The notes under the pieces: generated by a model
Seen by the model: the letters and a program-made list of their open reading frames with translations, nothing else
Told to the model about the DNA's origin: nothing
Databases searched by the model: none
Assembly (NCBI GenBank): GCA_015075375.1
Contig: JABTUM010000001.1
Coordinates: forward strand, 801,201-865,200
Length of the DNA stretch: 64,000 bases
Origin: Planctomycetota bacterium
GTDB taxonomy: Bacteria > Planctomycetota > SZUA-567 > H5-PLA8
Reading direction: 5' to 3'
In this document: positions 34,788 to 42,182 of the stretch, piece by piece
How positions within the stretch are numbered: position 1 is the first letter of the stretch
How the letters are laid out: each line of letters opens with the position of its first letter
Position numbers and translations under genes: made by a program

Positions 34788-35465
34788 TTACCCCGTCCAG
34801 TGCAGGTAGTGAAACACCGTAGTCGCGATGACGCCGCACAGCCCCAGTGTCTCCAGCGTTAGGACCTCCAGCCGCGAAGGAAGCTGCTCCGCGCCTCGGC
34901 CTGTGAAGTGCGCTTCCAGCGCGGCCACCAACCGGCCGCCGATCAGCAGGAAGAGCGAGAGCATGAAGAGCGTCACATTGATCCAGAAAAGCGGCAAGTA
35001 CTGCCCGGGCAGCTCGCCTACGTCGAATAGCTCTTCACTCGGCGATGGCGGCGAAAGCAGAAGCGAAATCGCCGTGAACACCGCGAGGCTCAGACACGCG
35101 AAAGTCCAGCGGAAGGCCGCCCAACCGTTCTCCGGAAGCGAGTTGGCCACTTGTTCGGCGCCGCGATGAACCTGCTCGCACGTCGCCGCCACGCGCGCTC
35201 GAAAGGTGGGGTCGGGCCGCAACTCGGAAAGCGCTTCGACCAACAGGTCTTCCTCGGCGCGCAGGCGCTTAAGTTCCGCGGCGCAAGCAGGCGAATGCGC
35301 GATGTGGGCCTCGATCTCTCGGCTCAAGTGAGCCGGCAACGTGCCGCTCACGTAGTTGGGCAGCAGCTCAAGTGCCTCATCTGCAGTCAAAGCAACACCG
35401 GTGCCGTCCCCGCCCTCTCCGAACGGATCGGTCCTGCCTGCATCGCTTGGCCTGCCGTCCGACAT
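34788..35465 (-). CDS. Anti-sigma-factor-like membrane protein
   Basis: 225 residues. The N-terminal ~80 residues match the cytoplasmic anti-sigma domain: ALELLPNYVSGTLPAHLSREIEAHIAHSPACAAELKRL. The family zinc motif HxxxCxxC is degenerate, with His and only the second Cys kept (AHSPAC), so zinc binding is doubtful. Three membrane helices follow (FACLSLAVFTAISLLL, WINVTLFMLSLFLLIGG, LETLGLCGVIATTVFHYL). Anti-sigma factors hold an ECF sigma factor until an envelope signal releases it; no sigma gene is adjacent in this window. It is the first gene of the minus-strand operon leading to the four TMTC-like genes, 12 or 114 bases upstream depending on the next start. It may sense envelope state and control that operon or another regulon. 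Confidence 0.68.
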   Translation of the reverse strand: MSDGRPSDAGRTDPFGEGGDGTGVALTADEALELLPNYVSGTLPAHLSREIEAHIAHSPACAAELKRLRAEEDLLVEALSELRPDPTFRARVAATCEQVHRGAEQVANSLPENGWAAFRWTFACLSLAVFTAISLLLSPPSPSEELFDVGELPGQYLPLFWINVTLFMLSLFLLIGGRLVAALEAHFTGRGAEQLPSRLEVLTLETLGLCGVIATTVFHYLHWTG

Positions 35466-35519
35466 GCTGGAGCGGATCCCTTCTTCCCCCGGGCCTGAAA
35501 TCGGCCCACCGTCGAGCGC

Positions 35520-35525
35520 ATTATA
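35520..35525 (-). promoter_or_regulatory. Perfect TATAAT -10 box ahead of the anti-sigma/TMTC-like operon
   Basis: On the minus strand GGTATAATGC occurs about 55 bases before the anti-sigma-like ATG. A -35 element at the right distance is not recognisable (ACGGGC at 17 bases), which would suit a promoter that needs an activator or a non-housekeeping sigma factor. The operon downstream runs about 10.6 kb. Confidence 0.5.
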
Positions 35526-35737
35526 CCTCTTTCATGACGTTTGCCCGTGCCGGGAGCCTGCGGCCGAAGTTGCGCACGTGCATTACTGAATCGTGCTTCC
35601 TCTTATGGATGCCGTTAGATGCCCGTAGCTTCGGACCTGAATTCCGAGCCAAGACCCTTTGTTTTGTGGTGAACGCTAGGTTTCGTTAACTTCAGGCGAT
35701 ATATTAAGCCTTCGTGTCAGGCGACGGAGCTACGGAC

Positions 35738-36058
35738 ATGGCCCTTTGGAACGGCATGCGCTTGCGCGTCTCCTTGGCCTTCGTCATCGCCATTCAATGC
35801 CTTCAGGCCGTACACGGCTATACGTGGTGGATGCTGTTCTCAGGATTGGGCTTGTGGTCGCTGAGCCTGCCGGTTTCGGCCACTTATGGCGGAGCGGCCA
35901 TCGTCCTGCGCGACGATGAAGCAGGCTACCGGTACACCAGCGTGTTCGCCCGCGTCCTGACCGCCGCCTTTATATCGGTTTCGCTGACCTTGGCCTTGGT
36001 TACTTGCTTCGCGCTGGGCATCCTGTTCTTAGGCTGCTTCGGGATCTTCCCCAAATAA
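35738..36058 (+). CDS. Small three-helix membrane protein of unknown function
   Basis: 106 residues, almost entirely hydrophobic: helices near VSLAFVIAIQCLQAVHGY, WWMLFSGLGLWSLSLPVSATY and FISVSLTLALVTCFALGILFLGCFG. A short charged loop (VLRDDEAGYRYTSV) separates the second and third. Family not recognised. The ATG at 35738 has GGAG nine bases upstream; a GTG at 35714 would overlap that site. It precedes the MoxR-type gene by 150 bases on the same strand and is divergent from the anti-sigma-like gene. Confidence 0.6.
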   Translation: MALWNGMRLRVSLAFVIAIQCLQAVHGYTWWMLFSGLGLWSLSLPVSATYGGAAIVLRDDEAGYRYTSVFARVLTAAFISVSLTLALVTCFALGILFLGCFGIFPK

Positions 36059-36133
36059 GGACCGTCTAAGCGGAACGTGCGTGCCGCTCGTAGCGTCCAA
36101 GTCCAGGGGGCAGACCGATTTCCGGGGTTCCTT

Positions 36134-36162
36134 GCCGAAGCGTAATGCGGCGAGTACCATAG
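36134..36162 (+). promoter_or_regulatory. Possible promoter of the MoxR/DUF58/transglutaminase operon
   Basis: TTGCCG (36134) and TACCAT (36157) stand 17 bases apart, with three and four of six consensus matches. The expected transcript start near 36169 would leave too short a leader for the ATG at 36176 but about 40 bases for the ATG at 36209, which favours the latter start. Confidence 0.35.
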
Positions 36163-36208
36163 CCCCGCTGCAGGAATGCTTCGCTACGCAGGCAACGGAA
36201 CCGAGTCG

Positions 36209-37291
36209 ATGAGCACCGCGTTTGGGCCCAGTGCCTCGCCCTTGTCCCCGCTCACACCCGAGAGCCAGGCGCCATCGCATGAAGAAGCGCCCCAGGCCCT
36301 GCGCCCCAAGGAAGCCGCCGCCGAGTTATCCCGATCGCAAAATCAAGCCACCGGCTCCACCGTTACCGAACGCTTGGCCGCGTTGATCCACAACATCGAG
36401 AAGGTGATCGTGGGCAAACGCGACACGGTCAAGCAAGTGCTTGTCGGCCTGCTCGCGCGCGGCCACGTGCTGATCGAGGACGTACCGGGAGTCGGTAAAA
36501 CGACGCTAGCCCGCGCCTTGGCGAAATCGATCGACTGCAAGTTCTGCCGCATTCAGTTTACACCGGACCTGCTGCCCAGCGACGTGGTGGGAGTTTCGGT
36601 CTTCGAGCAGCGCGAGAGTCGATTCAAGTTCCACCCCGGCCCGCTCTTCGCGAATGTCATTCTGGCGGACGAGATCAACCGTACGGCGCCGCGCACGCAG
36701 TCGGCGCTGCTGGAAGCCATGAACGACTTCCAGGTCTCGGTGGACGGCCATACGCACAAACTGCCGCATCCGTTCATCGTGCTGGCGACGGAAAACCCGA
36801 TCGAATACGCTGGTACGTATCCGCTGCCCGAAGCGCAGCTCGACCGTTTTCTGCTTCGCGTGAGCGTCGGCTACCCCGATCGCGACAGCGAACTGGCGAT
36901 GCTGAAAGGGCACAAGCTCGCCCACCCCATCGACACGCTGGAACCGGTCATCACCTCCGAGGAAGTGCTGCAGCTCCAGGAGCTCGTCTGCTCGGCCACG
37001 GTGGACGACGGACTGTACGCCTACATCGTGGAACTGGCCCATAAGACCCGCGAGCATAAGGCGCTGGCCTTGGGCGTATCGCCTCGCGGCGTCAAAATGC
37101 TCGCTCGCGCCGCACAGGCGCACGCGGTCCTGGAAGGCCGAAAATATGTGATTCCGGACGACATCAAGCGCCTGGTGCTCCCGGTGCTGGGCCATCGCAT
37201 CATCGAAAAAAACCGCGACGCCGGCGGCCCGCGCAAGGAAGCCGAGAATATTCTCGCCGAGGTCATCGAAGAGGTCCCGGTTCCGATCTGA
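36209..37291 (+). CDS. MoxR-family AAA+ ATPase
   Basis: 360 residues. A poorly conserved, Pro/Ala/Ser-rich N-terminus of ~50 residues is followed by the AAA+ core: Walker A EDVPGVGKTTLARALA (~residue 90), Walker B NVILADEINRTAPRTQSALL (~150), sensor 1 VLATENPIEYAGTYPLPEAQ and the arginine-finger region LDRFLLRV. The C-terminal lid has SPRGVKMLARAAQAHA. MoxR ATPases act as chaperones for protein or cofactor assembly, usually with a DUF58/VWA partner, which is the next gene here. ATG 36209 is preferred over 36176 because the latter lies directly on its own putative ribosome site and the promoter. Confidence 0.9.
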   Translation: MSTAFGPSASPLSPLTPESQAPSHEEAPQALRPKEAAAELSRSQNQATGSTVTERLAALIHNIEKVIVGKRDTVKQVLVGLLARGHVLIEDVPGVGKTTLARALAKSIDCKFCRIQFTPDLLPSDVVGVSVFEQRESRFKFHPGPLFANVILADEINRTAPRTQSALLEAMNDFQVSVDGHTHKLPHPFIVLATENPIEYAGTYPLPEAQLDRFLLRVSVGYPDRDSELAMLKGHKLAHPIDTLEPVITSEEVLQLQELVCSATVDDGLYAYIVELAHKTREHKALALGVSPRGVKMLARAAQAHAVLEGRKYVIPDDIKRLVLPVLGHRIIEKNRDAGGPRKEAENILAEVIEEVPVPI

Positions 37292-37335
37292 AGCCGCCGT
37301 CGCCATCCTCGCGCGGAGAGCCGCGCGGAGACGCC

Positions 37336-38715
37336 ATGCCCGAGCCCCGCAATCGACGGTTGATCCGCGCCCTTCGCGCCTTGGGCAGATTCCTGGCTTG
37401 GCCGCTGCGCACGATCCTGCGGCTGACCAAGGACGGTCTACTCTTCACGCTATTGGCCTGCGCCTGCGGCGCGGTCGCCTTCCGCAACGACGAACTGGCC
37501 AACATCCCGCTTCTGATCGGACTGGTGCTCTTCAGCGTGCTGACCACGGGCCTCTTTCTAGGCAGCCGCTCGTTGAAGCAGTTAGGACTCCAGCGCCGCT
37601 GCGCCGAGCGAACCTTTGCCGGCGAACCGGTCACCGTGACCTTGACGCTCAAGAATGCGGGCCGGTTGCCTGCGGGCGGCGTGACGCTGAGCGAAAGCCT
37701 GCGCGCGGTCACCCGCGTCAAAGAATCCGCCAGCCCCTCGTCCGGCGAATCCCAGCGCCTGACCCTGGCGCCGGGAGGCACGGCGCGCCCCGGAGGAGCA
37801 GGCAGCGGCCAGACCTACGCCGTCGCGGTAATCGGGCGCGGCCTGGAGCCCACCCGCTACTCGCTTCTGGTTCGCCGCCGGGGGATGTACGAATACGGGC
37901 GCACGAGTCTCAGTACGACCTTTCCCTTCGGCTTCTGGCGCTGCACCGGAGAGCGCCGCATTCCCGGCCGGCTGGTCGTGTATCCCCGGCTGGGCGAAAT
38001 CGACGGCGGCCTGTTCGAAGAGCTGGAATTGGCGCTGACGCGCATGCGCCGCAGCAGGCCCAGTCGAGAGGAGCAGGACTTTCGTTCCCTGCGCGAATAC
38101 CGCCACGGCGACAACCCCAAGTGGATCCACTGGCGCAGCAGCGCGCGCATGGGGCGCCCGCTGATTAAAGAATTCGAAGAGCCTCAGACCCGCCGCGTGC
38201 TCTTGCTCCTGGACACCAATCTCCAACGCCTGGGTACGCAGCGCGGGCCGGCATTCGAACTGGCGCTCAGTTTCGCCGGAACGGTGGTGCGCGAACTGAA
38301 TCGCCGCAGTTGCCATGTCCAAGTCGCGACGCTCCCGCCGGGAGAGCGGCCCCTGCGCATGGAGATCACGCGGGAGAAGCGCAACCTGGATACGTGGCTG
38401 GAAGCTTTGGCCGGACTGCAGCCGGATAATTCGCGCACGCTGGCCGATATGCGCGGCGCGCTGCGCCGGGAAGAGTTGCGGCATGTGTACGTGCTGGTTC
38501 TAGGATTAGGCAGTTTGCGTGTACGCTGCGATCTGACCTGGCTGGCTTCGTTGGACAATGCGGTCAAGGTGCTTGACGTGCGCGGCGACGAATTTCGCCG
38601 CATCTTCCGCCGAGGCGGCGGCGCGAGAGAAGAGGCCGACGAAGACCTCCTGCTCGCCTACGGCGATGAAGAACTCGACGATCTGGCTCAAGAAGAGCTG
38701 GCGCTGATCGGCTGA
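37336..38715 (+). CDS. DUF58-domain membrane protein
   Basis: 459 residues. Two membrane helices near the N-terminus (GLLFTLLACACGAVAF and IPLLIGLVLFSVLTTGLFLG) are followed by a beta-rich part (VTVTLTLKNAGRLPAGGVTL) and the DUF58 signature FRSLREYRHGDNPKWIHWRS with ARMGRPLIKEFEEPQ. A VWA-like part follows (RRVLLLLDTNLQR). DUF58 proteins form a recurrent three-gene set with MoxR ATPases and transglutaminase-like proteins, as here, and act at the cell envelope; their precise role is poorly known. GGAG stands seven bases before the ATG. It lies 44 bases after the MoxR gene. Confidence 0.9.
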   Translation: MPEPRNRRLIRALRALGRFLAWPLRTILRLTKDGLLFTLLACACGAVAFRNDELANIPLLIGLVLFSVLTTGLFLGSRSLKQLGLQRRCAERTFAGEPVTVTLTLKNAGRLPAGGVTLSESLRAVTRVKESASPSSGESQRLTLAPGGTARPGGAGSGQTYAVAVIGRGLEPTRYSLLVRRRGMYEYGRTSLSTTFPFGFWRCTGERRIPGRLVVYPRLGEIDGGLFEELELALTRMRRSRPSREEQDFRSLREYRHGDNPKWIHWRSSARMGRPLIKEFEEPQTRRVLLLLDTNLQRLGTQRGPAFELALSFAGTVVRELNRRSCHVQVATLPPGERPLRMEITREKRNLDTWLEALAGLQPDNSRTLADMRGALRREELRHVYVLVLGLGSLRVRCDLTWLASLDNAVKVLDVRGDEFRRIFRRGGGAREEADEDLLLAYGDEELDDLAQEELALIG

Positions 38716-38789
38716 AACTTTTTCGGGAACCACGTCGGCGTTTGGAGCGTTAAAGGAAAGGAACCGGCCGGCGGACGGCGGCGACGAAC

Positions 38790-41165
38790 ATGGACCTCTA
38801 CCGCATTCTGCGCATTTCGATCTACCTGATGGTCGCCAGCGGAGCCTTGGCGATCTCGACGGTGGAACGCGATCTGCGCTGGCTGGGGCTGGTGTTGGGC
38901 GGCGGCGCTTTGGCGTATTGGACGGTGGATTCCGGGCGCGCCCGGCCGGTACGAAGTTGGCTGGCCGGACTGCTGGGCGGCGTCCTGATGGTTCAGTTCA
39001 TGGTACCCGCGCTGCGTTATTACGAGCAGAACCTCGCGTTTCTGCTGGCCTCGCAGATGGCTCACCTTTTGGTCATGATTCAGGTCGCGCTCTTTTTCAC
39101 GGCCTTCCGCGCCACCTCCTTCTACTCGTACTGCGCGTCCAGCCTGTTCATCGTGGTGCTATCGGGCATCATCGACCACGGCCCCGACTTGCTGTTGCGA
39201 TTGCTGGTCTTTTTGGCGACGACCACGTGGGCGCTTTACGTCCATGCGCTCTGGCGCGGCCGTACGGCATTCGAAGACCAGGCTGCCTCGGTCTCGAGGG
39301 TCCACTCCGGAGCCGGCCCCAAGCCCGAACCCGGGAACGCGTTGTCCGAGCGCGCGATCTGGCAAGGCCTGCAATTCACCGCGGCCGTTTCCATACTGTG
39401 TTTGGTGCTGGGCTTCGCCCTCTTCTTCGCTTGGCCGAGACTCAGCGGCAACATGCGCAACATGTTTACCCAGGTATTCGACCAGTTTCGGCCGCCGCCT
39501 TCCGCCAACAACTCCGACGGCGAGACCGATCGTCCGAACGATCTGCTCCCGCGGTTAGGCCGTGGCCTGAATCAGACCATCGGCGAGCGCGCCGTCGGAC
39601 TGAACGACAACATCGACCTTTCCGATCTCAGTCCCATCAACGACGACCCCACGCCGGCCGTCAGCGTGCAGTTCGACCGCCCGCTTCAGGCCGTGGTTCA
39701 CGAGGAAGGCCGCCTCTACTTTCGCGCGGGCGCCTTCAGCATTTACGACAACAACCGCTGGTCACGCGCACCGCAAGGCGAGACGGTGCGCCCGGAAAGC
39801 GGCACCAATTACGTGGCGTTCTCGGAGGATCGTCCGGCATTTTTACGGCCATCGGGCGCAACTTCCTATCGAGCGACTCTTAAGATGGAGACCCTGCAAG
39901 GGCGCGTTTACGTCGCGCCCGCTCCGGTGCGGCGGTTGTATGTCGACGCGTTGCAAGAGGACGAAGAGGGAGGCCTGCATCCGCCGGGCCGGGCCATCCT
40001 GCATCCCGGCGATTCGTACGAAGTCGAAGCCTGGCTCCCGCCCCGATACGGACCGCTGGCCGGCGTACCCGCACTCACCACCGACCGGCGCTACCGGACC
40101 TGGGACCTGGGCATGCAGAGCGCGGTGTACGCCCAGCAAATCCGCGCGCTTGCGCACCAATTAACGGCGGAGTTAGGTTCCGATCTCCAGCGCGCCGTGC
40201 GCTTGCGCGACTACCTGCGCAGCAGCGGTCAGTACACGTATACGCTGCAGCTAAATCGAGTACCGCATACGTCCGACCATGCGGCGGAGTTCCTGCTCGG
40301 TACGCCCGAGCAGCGCCAAGGCCACTGCGGTTATTTCGCCACCGGCTACGTGATCCTGGCCCGCGCCGTGGGCTTGCCCGCTCGACTGGCGTTCGGATAC
40401 GCCCAAACCGCGCCCAGTCATCCTACTTTGAACCGCGTCACTTTCCGAAACTCCGATGCGCACGCGTGGGCCGAGGTTTATTTCACGGGTTACGGCTGGG
40501 TTCCCTTCGATCCGACGCCGGGAAGCAGCGCTGCGCCCCTTACCGCGGGAACCGGAGCCGATCCCCTGGGTCGCCCTGCGCCCTCGCCGGAGCCGCTCGA
40601 CAGCCCCTCCGCCAGCAGCGAGCGCGGTTGGGTAACGCGGAGCTGGGACTATTTTCTCAGCTACGACGGCGACACGCAGGAAGCGATGTATGGCCGGCTG
40701 GGCGAGAATGTGAAAGGCACCTTCGACAGCCTGGCCGAGTTCTTCACCGGAAGCAACTGGGGCGGACTCTGGACGCTCGCCATCTGGGTCAGCGTATTGG
40801 GACTCCTCGCTTGGGGCCTGGTGGTGTTGTGGCGGCAGCAGGAGGAGCGCCGCAATCCGCTCAATAAGCTGCCGCCGCGCGCGCGCGCCGCGGTGAGCTT
40901 CTATAACGAATTGTTGCAAGTGCTTTCGAAGCGAGGGTTCATGCGCCGGCTTGGGCAGACCCCGCGGGAGTTTGCCGAAGCCGTCGTGCGGCGAGGCGGG
41001 CAGGACCTCGTACCGGTGCTGACGGTCACCAGCCTCTTCGAACGCGTACGTTACGGCGGAGAAGATATCGGCGAAGCCGAACTAAACGATCTGCGACAGG
41101 CGCTGGGCCGCCTGAGCGAGAAGCTCGACGCTCAGGAAAAGGCCGGGGCATCCGGTAAAGCGTAA
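38790..41165 (+). CDS. TgpA-like transglutaminase-domain membrane protein (DUF3488)
   Basis: 791 residues. The N-terminal third has about five or six membrane helices (DUF3488 region, for example LLVMIQVALFFTAFR, SILCLVLGFALFFAWPRL). The periplasmic transglutaminase-like domain carries the triad: Cys in RQGHCGYFATGYVILARAVG, His in NSDAHAWAEVYFTGYGWVPF and Asp in FDPTPGSS. A further membrane helix (LWTLAIWVSVLGLLAWGLVVLW) precedes a C-terminal DUF4129-like cytoplasmic tail. Related TgpA proteins are essential in Pseudomonas; the reaction in the cell is not settled. Completes the MoxR/DUF58/TgpA operon and ends 8 bases from the convergent Cys-rich gene. Confidence 0.92.
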   Translation: MDLYRILRISIYLMVASGALAISTVERDLRWLGLVLGGGALAYWTVDSGRARPVRSWLAGLLGGVLMVQFMVPALRYYEQNLAFLLASQMAHLLVMIQVALFFTAFRATSFYSYCASSLFIVVLSGIIDHGPDLLLRLLVFLATTTWALYVHALWRGRTAFEDQAASVSRVHSGAGPKPEPGNALSERAIWQGLQFTAAVSILCLVLGFALFFAWPRLSGNMRNMFTQVFDQFRPPPSANNSDGETDRPNDLLPRLGRGLNQTIGERAVGLNDNIDLSDLSPINDDPTPAVSVQFDRPLQAVVHEEGRLYFRAGAFSIYDNNRWSRAPQGETVRPESGTNYVAFSEDRPAFLRPSGATSYRATLKMETLQGRVYVAPAPVRRLYVDALQEDEEGGLHPPGRAILHPGDSYEVEAWLPPRYGPLAGVPALTTDRRYRTWDLGMQSAVYAQQIRALAHQLTAELGSDLQRAVRLRDYLRSSGQYTYTLQLNRVPHTSDHAAEFLLGTPEQRQGHCGYFATGYVILARAVGLPARLAFGYAQTAPSHPTLNRVTFRNSDAHAWAEVYFTGYGWVPFDPTPGSSAAPLTAGTGADPLGRPAPSPEPLDSPSASSERGWVTRSWDYFLSYDGDTQEAMYGRLGENVKGTFDSLAEFFTGSNWGGLWTLAIWVSVLGLLAWGLVVLWRQQEERRNPLNKLPPRARAAVSFYNELLQVLSKRGFMRRLGQTPREFAEAVVRRGGQDLVPVLTVTSLFERVRYGGEDIGEAELNDLRQALGRLSEKLDAQEKAGASGKA

Positions 41166-41172
41166 GTCCGGG

Positions 41173-41949
41173 TTACTCCTTCAAGCCTTTCCCTTTACAA
41201 GCCTTGCAGACCGCCTTGCCGCCTTCGCAGTCCGGGCAATCCGGTGCGGCACCCGGCTTGGGCACAGACTTCTCGCCTTTGCATTCCGCGCACGGCTGCG
41301 TACCCGCGCCCTTGCATTGCGCGCAATCGACGCGCGTGGTCCGGTTGCAGGTCGGACAGTTGCCTTTGTTGGCCGGTTTGCCATCCTCCATTACGACCAA
41401 CTCGCCGACATGCCCCTCACTCCACTCGACGTACTGGCCGCCGAAGCGATACCGCCGCCAGGGATTGCCGTCCTTACCCGTCACCCATTCCCCCACACCC
41501 TTCTTGATGCAGGGCTCCGGGCAGGGCACCTTGCCCTTATCGCAATCCTTGCCTTGGCAGGTCAAAACGCCTTCGGCTTTGCATGCCCCACACGGCACGC
41601 GTTCTTTCACCAGCTTGCCTTCGCCTCCGCACTTTACGCAATTTACAGTCCTCACGCCTTGGCATTCAGCACAAAGCTTATCCTTGTTTGCTTCGCGCCA
41701 CTTCTCGCGGACCCGCTCGGCCGTCAGCCCGTTGCTCAAATCCTGGATCTTGTCCCACGGTACTTTGACATCCATCAGATTCTTACCGACCTTGATGCGC
41801 ACGACGATCTGCTCGGCGTCGTAGGACGCGAGTTCTACCTTCTCCTTCCGCCCATCCTTATAAGTGAGCACCACTTCTTCGGCGGCCTGCGCATAGATCC
41901 CGCAGCCCAAGATCAGGCACAACCCACCGATTGCAATGCGCAGCGTCAT
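41173..41949 (-). CDS. Exported DnaJ-type zinc-ribbon protein without a J domain
   Basis: 258 residues. An N-terminal signal peptide (IAIGGLCLILGCGIYAQAA) is followed by a ~70-residue SHD1-like beta part (VVLTYKDGRKEKVELASYDA ... VPWDKIQDL). After that come repeated CxxCxG-type motifs: CAECQGVRTVNCVKCGGEG, CGACKAEG, then later CPTCNRTTRVDCAQCKGAGT, CAECKGEK, CPDCEGG and CKACKGKG. These match the DnaJ central zinc-ribbon pattern but there is no HPD-type J domain. It would sit outside the cytoplasm, where such Cys clusters are unusual; zinc binding is inferred. Monocistronic; the mrp promoter lies on the opposite strand upstream. Confidence 0.75.
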   Translation of the reverse strand: MTLRIAIGGLCLILGCGIYAQAAEEVVLTYKDGRKEKVELASYDAEQIVVRIKVGKNLMDVKVPWDKIQDLSNGLTAERVREKWREANKDKLCAECQGVRTVNCVKCGGEGKLVKERVPCGACKAEGVLTCQGKDCDKGKVPCPEPCIKKGVGEWVTGKDGNPWRRYRFGGQYVEWSEGHVGELVVMEDGKPANKGNCPTCNRTTRVDCAQCKGAGTQPCAECKGEKSVPKPGAAPDCPDCEGGKAVCKACKGKGLKE

Positions 41950-42059
41950 GCGTCGACCTCCCCAAAAGCCGTACTCAAGTATAACTAGTTCAATGCGGCG
42001 TACTTCCTAAATCCCGCTCCCTTGGGGAATACGCCTTGGGAAGGGTCGTACACCAATAC

Positions 42060-42088
42060 TTGACCTGACTAGGTTACATTAGTATGAC
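42060..42088 (+). promoter_or_regulatory. Sigma-70-type promoter of the mrp operon
   Basis: TTGACC (42060-42065, five of six matches) and TATGAC (42083-42088, four of six matches) are separated by exactly 17 bases in an AT-richer intergenic region. The transcript would start near 42095, giving an ~88-base leader before the well-placed AGGAGGAG (42169-42176) and the ATG at 42183. One of the best promoter matches in the window. Confidence 0.6.
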
Positions 42089-42182
42089 TAGGCGGCCTTG
42101 CGAAGCATTCGCGCAGCCCAGCAGTCATCGAGTACACTGCGTTTTCGCCACTGTCCATTGCCACCCGCAGGAGGAGTTAAGC

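Noticed and set aside
35466..35737. Small RNA or tRNA gene in the longest intergenic gap
   Set aside because: No cloverleaf, T-loop (GTTCGAAT-like) or terminator could be found; only promoter-like elements are supported.
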